Source of the DNA: Tanypteryx hageni
Taxonomy: Eukaryota > Arthropoda > Insecta > Odonata > Petaluridae
Direction: 5' to 3'
DNA: 64,000 nucleotides
Assembly (NCBI GenBank): GCA_028673005.1
Contig: CM054116.1
Span: 27,071,840 to 27,135,839, forward strand
In this document: in pieces, positions 58,130 to 64,000 of the stretch
Layout of the letters: each line of letters begins with the position of its first letter
Position numbering within the stretch: position 1 is the first letter of the stretch
Notes under the pieces: generated by a model
Databases searched by the model: none
Told to the model about the DNA's origin: nothing
What the model saw: only the letters and a program-made list of their open reading frames with translations
Made by a program: the position numbers and the translations under genes

Positions 58130-61100
58130 CTGAAAACAGCATCAATGCAACGTTATGGAAGAACGTATCCTTTCATAAAAAAATTCGCCTTTTACTATTA
58201 AATACATAATTTAATTTAACAATGTTTTAGGTCAAGTTTTTTCCAAAGATTTGAGCCATTTATTTTATGATTTCGATATATTGGAGTTTTGTCTATCTTT
58301 GAATGAGTTAAAAGGAGCTCATAGTTCGTTATTTATGGAGTTATCCTTCCTCAGTTCATATTGGTCAACGGAACCAAAGATAAGCGAAAGATCTTCGTGA
58401 ACGATAGTGCATGTTTATTCAGTTGGATTTATGAAAATTTACGAACATACTAACCGAAGAGTTTATCATCAAAGTGACGCCATTGTGATACCCCGTCGAC
58501 TTCTTAGTCAAACTTGATCCTGGGATTCTGATTTAAAGGGAAGAACTTTTTAGTCTACAGATTGCTCAGTATTTAGCACGATGAGCGACCATTCTTAAAA
58601 GTGTTTAAGAAAAACTTCATAAACAAAAGTTAGTTTTAACAGCATTGACATGTTTAGCTACAAAATCTTGATCGGATGTATAGATCACTGGTATAATAAT
58701 CAAGTACCATAACTAAAGGAAGTAATAACTTCAGAAATTTTTCATAACTAGTTGAATACGCGTTCAAAGAACGGGAAGGAAAATATATGAAGAATTTTGA
58801 ACTGATTTGAAATCATAATTTATGGTTGTAAAGTGGACCTGCCCGTCAAAAATGACGGGTAGGCATGACTAAAGAGGTAAATTAAAACTCTTCCCATTCT
58901 CCCTGAGTTAAGTTATGCCATTCAAAGTTAGGTTTAATTTGCCATTAAAGTTATTTATAGTAACAGAAATTATTCCTCTTTTAATATTATATCCTAAGTT
59001 ATGCTTATAGATATCCAGAAAAATCGAACATTTCGGTAATACGTATATTCATTCCCGTCATTTTGACGGGCATTAACTTTAGTACCATATAATATATATA
59101 TATATATGACATATATAATATGGTAGAAATGAAACAATGGGATGGTAAAAAACCCAAATAAATGAACATTTTTGGCATTTTAAATTTTTACCTTCGGTTG
59201 TACTCAATGACCTATCATCTTGCCAAATGTCAGATTTGTATCCCATCTGAAAGTATCTAAAAAGGAGTGACAGGGGGGCACTTGAGAATTATTTTATAAA
59301 GATTTGGCAAATTGGACTGCATACTATTTGAAGATTTCATACTCTTTAGGAATAAATGAAGTTTTTGTTTCAATCTCTTTGCGTGGTCGAGGAATCTCCA
59401 CTGTCGCCGGTTCGACGCCATATTTACCATTGTCATTCGTTACTCAATATTATAACGTTCCTTATATAAACAAAGCATACATTTAAACTATTATTGGAAT
59501 ATAAATATTTGAAATTTTGCCAGTAAGGCAGAGAGAAAACATAAATTAATGGAGCCTTTACTTGGTGGAAGATCATTTCAAGAGACAATGTATATTTAAT
59601 TTGGTATGATAAAATGTATATTTTATTTTTGCGATAGTATGATAAATTTCATTCTGCTTGGTTCAGAGATATATGCAATTATAGCATTAAACATTGAACT
59701 CATTCACAAGAGAATTATCGAGCTCGTCTGATGGCTGAAAGCAAACTCAAGAATAAGCAATTAAGTATCAAAATTCACAAGAGAATTATCGAGCTCGTCT
59801 AATGGCTGAAAACAAATGTACTCATTTTAGGTAACTTTAATGCCCCTAACAAGGTTATGACAAACCATTTGCATTTCGGCTGCAATGCCTTCGTTTTCAG
59901 TGGTGATTCACTAAAAGTAGATTTTGAAAAGGATCTTTCTGTTTAGAATCTACTTTCGGCGAATCACTGAAGACGGCTGAATTGTAGCTGAAATGCGCAT
60001 TTTGTTTTTTATTACCTTGTTTTGGGTATTGGGGATACCTAAGATAAGTACTTGTTTTTCTGGTACCTAAGTGTTTATTCTTGAATTAAATTCACGACTA
60101 AAATTTTATTTGATGAATTAGATAGTATTTATGCCTTACTTTAGATATAGTTCTTCATTTTGTTGAGTTAACAGTTATCAGAGAATTTCCGAGAATAGCA
60201 CTAGGTGAGTCAAACTTACCTTTTTGAAGAACCAGGGATCCGTCGCAGGTTGTGCCATTGCCATGGACATCGGGATATTTAACATTGATGTATTTGATAT
60301 TAAGCGGCGCAAGCATTCGTTCTTTGGACATAAAATGACAATCAAATCATTAAACCAGAATTTTAGAATATATCAATATAAAGACGGTTTTCTGAAAAAG
60401 TACCTGTTTCAAATGTTTCATTTTTTCTCGACAGGGAGTAAAACCTCTAGATTTTACTGAAAAATGACAATTCATATTATTTAAGTATATATCTAAACTT
60501 AAAAACAATTTTAAATTCATAGGCTCTATCAATTATATCCGGAAGATATGCATTACCATCATCATCATCCTTGTTAACACTGCTGAGTATTGAGCCTATT
60601 TCTTTGTAACTTTCTAACTCATCCATAACTATATCTTTTTCTCTCAATATTTCCTAAGATTGAGATTTAATTTTTTTATTAAGCCATACAGGAAAGTGAA
60701 ATAAATAATTTCGCGTTAACGAAAATGTTATTGCTAATTTTATGCAGGAAATTAAACCTACTCTTTTAGTAAGCTCCAATTCTTCTGCCAATCTTTCAAC
60801 TGCATTTTGGAAACGTTTTTCTTCCCCTGAAAATGAAATTATGATTATAGCTGTAAATATGTAATTTTAAATACCTTTAAAAATGACATAAATGAAAGGC
60901 ATTTTTGGTCATATTTTTCAACACCAAACAAAATAATTGCTATAATAATTAATATATCTTACCTTCATCTTCCTCGTCATGAGTTTTGCCTTCTAGACAA
61001 GTTGGAGTAATAAAGCTTCCATCAAAGTTAATTTTGCATGCATCAGACATTTTATCTTGAGAGACATCAGAGTTGCCATTACACCTTCTCTCGAATTCTA

Positions 61101-61170
61101 TTTCGTACCCTTGATATTTTGGAACCACGCCATCATCTTCATTACTTTTAGACGAAGCACAGTCTTCCAT
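57659..61170 (-). CDS. Unidentified acidic coiled-coil protein gene, at least 5 exons
   Basis: I do not recognise the family. Exons read on the - strand: 61170-60963, 60826-60762, 60653-60557, 60322-60225 and 58129 leftwards. The first three join in consistent phases. They encode an acidic start (MEDCASSKSNEDDG..., DEEDEG) followed by a probable coiled coil, FQNAVERLAEELELTKR then REKDIVMDELESYKEIGSIL. Exon 4 has a strong GTAAGT donor but a weak acceptor. Exon 5 is GC-rich and open in all three frames for long stretches. In one frame it begins SLKDAEKLCEVELERLRK. A frame conflict between exons 3, 4 and 5 remains. The gene may be alternatively spliced, may have an unseen exon, or may contain a sequencing indel. 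Confidence 0.5.
58836..59085. mobile_element. Possible piggyBac-like MITE with terminal palindromes
   Basis: The palindromes CCCGTCAAAAATGACGGG (58842-58859) and CCCGTCATTTTGACGGG (59054-59070) sit in inverted context. The outer sequences TGTAAAGTGGACCTG and, reversed, TACTAAAGTTAATG also match loosely. TTAA occurs just outside the right palindrome but not clearly on the left. It lies in an intron of the coiled-coil gene. Confidence 0.5.
59703..59815 (+). repeat. Short tandem duplication, 68-bp period
   Basis: TTCACAAGAGAATTATCGAG followed by CTCGTCTRATGGCTGAAA occurs at about 59703 and again at about 59771, nearly identical. Confidence 0.75.
59868..60004. repeat. Imperfect long hairpin of about 137 bp
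   Basis: The arms are about 57 bp. The left holds GCATTTCGGCTGCAATG and GATTCACTAAAAGTAGATT. The right holds their mismatched complements, AATCTACTTTCGGCGAATC and GTAGCTGAAATGCGC, around a loop of about 20 bp. It lies inside the intron before exon 5 of the coiled-coil gene. Confidence 0.75.
60225..60322 (-). CDS. Coiled-coil gene exon 4, tentative
   Basis: The donor AAAG|GTAAGT is strong and the acceptor CCAAAG weak. In the phase left by exon 3 it reads INVKYPDVHGNGTTCDGSLV. In another phase it reads SMAMAQPATDPWFFKK, which joins exon 5 in its SLKDAEK frame. Confidence 0.4.
60557..60653 (-). CDS. Coiled-coil gene exon 3
   Basis: The acceptor is CAATCTTAG and the donor GATG|GTAATG. It encodes EILREKDIVMDELESYKEIG and ends in an Asp run. 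Phase 0 start and phase 1 end. Confidence 0.6.
60762..60826 (-). CDS. Coiled-coil gene exon 2
   Basis: The acceptor is ATTTTCAG and the donor AGA|GTAGGT. It encodes GEEKRFQNAVERLAEELELT plus KR, a heptad-like pattern. Confidence 0.62.
60963..61170 (-). CDS. Coiled-coil gene exon 1 with start codon
   Basis: The ATG at 61170 starts MEDCASSKSNEDDGVV. The donor is GAAG|GTAAGA, phase 1. It is acidic, with no signal peptide, suggesting an intracellular protein. Confidence 0.62.
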
Positions 61171-62090
61171 TTTATTCCTTGTTTTTATAGGTGTAATATG
61201 TTATTTTTTGATGACGTGAAACTACACTTTTTTGATAACTGTTATAAATTATAATTTTTAAGCGCTGCAATGTAAATTCCGAATTGCCATCAAGCCGATT
61301 ATTATTGTTTATTATGAATTTACGCGTCTATTACAGCTCAGTTATAAGTATCTATGCAAATTCAAATATAAAATAAAACAACAATACTGTAAACAACAGT
61401 TGCCAGTACAATCATCAATATAGCATTACATTTCCACTTGAATTCTTTTGAACAGTTTTTAGGCGTTATTTACAAAAAAATGAGCTCTTCATTGTCAGTC
61501 TGTCTGTTTGTTTCGTTTCTGAAACTATTGAGTGTGTTTTCATGAAGTGTTGTGCAAGAACTTTTTCAGCAAAGGGCAATTAGAAAATAATACAAATGGT
61601 TCACATAACCCAAGCAGAGGTGCCTTGTTCTATGAACAAAAATGAACTTTCCGTCATATCTCGTACAAATACGTTAATCATATTAAAAAAGTCTTCTGAA
61701 AAAAGTTGTAGAATTAGTCATTTAACATGATTACAAATGTCGCAAACAACGCCTGTCTTGCATGCATACACGCATGGCGTGTGCCTTTTTCCTATCTTAT
61801 TCCGTTATACACGTGAACATAACAGCATCGATATAATTAAAATATTTGCTTCTTCCGATATTTAGTTGTCAAGTCTAACATAATTTCATTTTCTAATCAT
61901 GAAAAAGACAGTTAAACTTTTCATCGTGTACATAAACCTTCGTTTTCACAATATCGTATGATTGTATGTATTTTCTTGAATTTTATATGGCCATGCATAC
62001 CCCATAATTCTGAAAATTCATTCAGATAGAGAGTATTATGCATTATATTCTCAGTAAGGTCGCGAAAATATTTACAAGGTATTTATAACC
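61171..62090. other. 5' flank of the coiled-coil gene
   Basis: AT-rich sequence presumably holding the promoter. No core promoter motif can be assigned and no transposon ends are seen. Confidence 0.35.
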
Positions 62091-62095
62091 ACAAA

Positions 62096-62350
62096 TCAGT
62101 GGTTCCCAACATTTTTGTAGGCACGGCACCCTTTAAAGATTAACACAGCTCTTGAAAATAAGCTTTATATTTCTACATAAGAGTATAACAAACTATGTAC
62201 TTATTCAATTGTTAGTGCTACATCATGAATTTATTTGAGGAAAGATTATTCCCCTAATGTCTTAACAAAATTTCCAAGTCACTGATTTATTTTTTTATAA
62301 CGATTTTTACGGCAATACTTGCAGTTAACTGCGGCACCCCGTTCGCAAAC
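62096..62350. mobile_element. hAT-like MITE fragment
   Basis: It starts CAGTGGTTCCCAACATTTTT with GGCACGGCACCC and ends near GCGGCACCCCGTTCGCAAAC, a loose inverted match. A similar short fragment (GGTTTTCAACCGTGTACCCC) follows at 62508-62640. Target duplications are unclear. Confidence 0.45.
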
Positions 62351-62859
62351 TGCTTACATAAAGTGACAGATATTTAAAATAATGTTGTTGTACTAAATCA
62401 TCGTTCATTATTTCGGCTTGATTTCTGAATATTTCGCCTTGTGGAAAAACTCCCAAGTCCTTTCCTAAAACTTCAAAAATGTAAGAATATTTTTATGACT
62501 TATGCCAACGGTTTTCAACCGTGTACCCCTAGGAGCATGTCAAGAGTTTTGAAGAGGTACGCGAAAGTGTTAAAGATTATAATTTTTCTTACTACTCCGT
62601 ATTTCATGCATGACTTTGGAAACCCCCTAGCTTAAACGATAATTCTACCGATCGACTTAAAAGAACAAAGGACGCGACGAGATTATTTTTGGCTCTAATT
62701 GCTGTAGTTAAACTCACGGAAAGTTAATAATAGATCGTTACATATATTAATATAGTTTTTTTCAGGTAAGATGGTTACTAGAAACTCGCCTTGATTTCGT
62801 CAAAAACATAGCGAAACTGATTTTCACGACAGATAAAAATTATGGGTAGGCATGACAGG

Positions 62860-63560
62860 AAAACTTCGCGCAAAATCAGGTAGCTGACACCTGAAGGGCC
62901 CAGAGATGAAGCCGCGCGTCGGATAGAAATGAAGGTGCTAATGGGAGAAAAGATTTAACTGGTGCGGAACGAAAAAAAATAGGAGGATGCGGGCCAAGTG
63001 GCGACAAGAGTGACGGGGGAGTGGGGGTTGCGAGAGGGTATTGCCTTAGAGTAGGTAAGTTAGGATCGGCATAGGTGGTGGGAAGGGGCGGATATGATGC
63101 GGTCAGGAGTGAAGAGGGCAAGCGGAGGTCCTGGAGGAGGGAGCTCGGTGGGACTGCCGCGGATTAATTTTTCAACGCGGCGTAAGTCGTCTGGCAGTGC
63201 CCTTCCACGCCGCCCCTTCCCTCCTACTTCTATCTTCTCCCCCCTATCCCCATAGCTCGTCCTCCTCCTCCACATCTTGGTACGACCTCTCCTTTTATCG
63301 CCATCAACCATAACCCTCCGACCAGCTCTCCTCTCCTCCCGCATTCACTCCGCATTTCTTTCTCCCCTCTTCCCCTTCCCCATCCTCTCAGACTCCTTTC
63401 GTCCGTCTCGTAATCTCCCTTCCGTGTATCTCTCTCCACCTTTTTCCCCTCCCCTCGCCATGGTTACTCCCTCTTCTCGCTGCCCTGACAGTTTTCTCCC
63501 CTGTCGCTCGTAGCGCCTAAAAGTTTCACGCGGGCGAGCATCCAATTACCCGGGAAAGTC
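62860..63560. other. GC-rich block with strong strand asymmetry
   Basis: The GC content rises sharply relative to the rest of the window. The + strand is purine-rich up to about 63150 and pyrimidine-rich from about 63210. Overlapping reading frames on both strands are low-complexity and unlike protein. It could be a CpG-rich regulatory region of a gene to the right or a decayed satellite edge. Confidence 0.4.
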
Positions 63561-63574
63561 CTCTTCTGCACATT

Positions 63575-64000
63575 GCCCCCCTTTCCTGTGCTCTCCCCTC
63601 TCTCCCCTCTTCTCTCTCTCTCCCCTCCTCTCTCTCCCCTCCTCTCTCTCCCCTCCTCTCTCTCCCCTCTCTCTCTCCTCCTCCCTCTCTCCTCCTCCCT
63701 CTCTCCTCCTCCCTCTCTCCTCCTCCCTCTCTCCTCCTCCCTCTCTCCTCCTCCCTCTCTCCTCCTCCCTCTCTCCCTCTCTCCTCCTTCCTCTCTTCTC
63801 CTCCCTCTCTCCTCCTCCCTCGCTCCTCCTTCCTCTCTTCTCCTCCCTCTCTTCTCCTCCCTCTCTCCTCCTCCCTCTCTCCTCCCTCTCTCCTCCTTCC
63901 TCTCTTCTCCTTCCTCTCTTCTCCTCCCTCTCTCCTCCCCCCTCTCTCCTCCTCTCTCTCTCCTCCTCCCTCTCTCCTCCTCCCTCTCTCCTCCTTCCTC
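63575..64000. repeat. CT-rich microsatellite, 14-bp unit
   Basis: Nearly pure pyrimidine on the + strand. The commonest unit is TCCTCCTCCCTCTC, with variants TCCTCCTTCCTCTC and TTCTCCTCCCTCTC. The array runs off the window end. Confidence 0.95.

Noticed and set aside
62876..63545. Overlapping reading frames of 60-95 codons on both strands in the GC-rich block
   Set aside because: They are Arg/Pro/Ser-rich low-complexity readings of a biased sequence, overlap in several frames and show no family motif or splice context.

Overview
This window is eukaryotic nuclear DNA, almost certainly from an arthropod with an AT-rich, transposon-laden genome. A chelicerate or another large-genome arthropod would fit, but the taxon is only inferred. 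The evidence is spliced genes with GT-AG introns, metazoan secretory-pathway protein families, and many hAT, piggyBac, pogo/Tigger and LINE remnants. I saw no rRNA gene, no intact tRNA gene and no CRISPR array.

Three spliced genes are visible. (1) A subtilisin/kexin-like proprotein convertase lies on the + strand from 1336 to 34741. It has 12 exons whose phases all agree, giving 598 codons plus a stop. It has a signal peptide, a propeptide, a complete Asp/His/Asn/Ser catalytic set and a P-domain, and it ends directly after the P-domain. It is divergent: there is no basic cleavage motif at the propeptide/catalytic junction, and the usual RGD of the P-domain is replaced. (2) A serine carboxypeptidase of the CPVL / vitellogenic-carboxypeptidase type lies on the - strand from 52368 to 49110. 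It has six exons and 480 aa with an intact Ser-Asp-His triad. (3) A third - strand gene lies between 61170 and about 57660. It encodes an acidic, coiled-coil N-terminus that I do not recognise. Its last two exons, one of them GC-rich, are ambiguous in frame.

Most of the rest is mobile DNA, and most of the 33 kb convertase locus is intron filled with it. Intron 4 (13.3 kb) holds a structurally complete hAT element (5991-8782, perfect 8-bp target duplication, uninterrupted 693-aa transposase). It also holds a LINE 3' end split by another LINE and a MITE, an older hAT remnant, a 0.55 kb fold-back palindrome and a piggyBac MITE. Intron 5 holds a 1.86 kb hAT. Intron 7 holds two broken piggyBac copies, a palindromic repeat and a pogo-like MITE. 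Introns 8, 9 and 11 hold smaller hAT MITEs, a tRNA-derived SINE and fold-back repeats.

Between the convertase and the carboxypeptidase (34.7-49.1 kb) are a 5'-truncated LINE reverse transcriptase, hAT remnants, tandem repeats and a three-level nest: a piggyBac inside a hAT inside a pogo-like element, 44.6-48.2 kb. Upstream of the carboxypeptidase are another hAT copy and a long AT-rich stretch. The window ends in a GC-rich block and a long CT-rich 14-bp microsatellite.

The most interesting threads are the divergent convertase, four piggyBac-like elements that each carry a different short palindrome just inside the terminal repeats, the nested transposons, and fold-back repeat families present in several copies.
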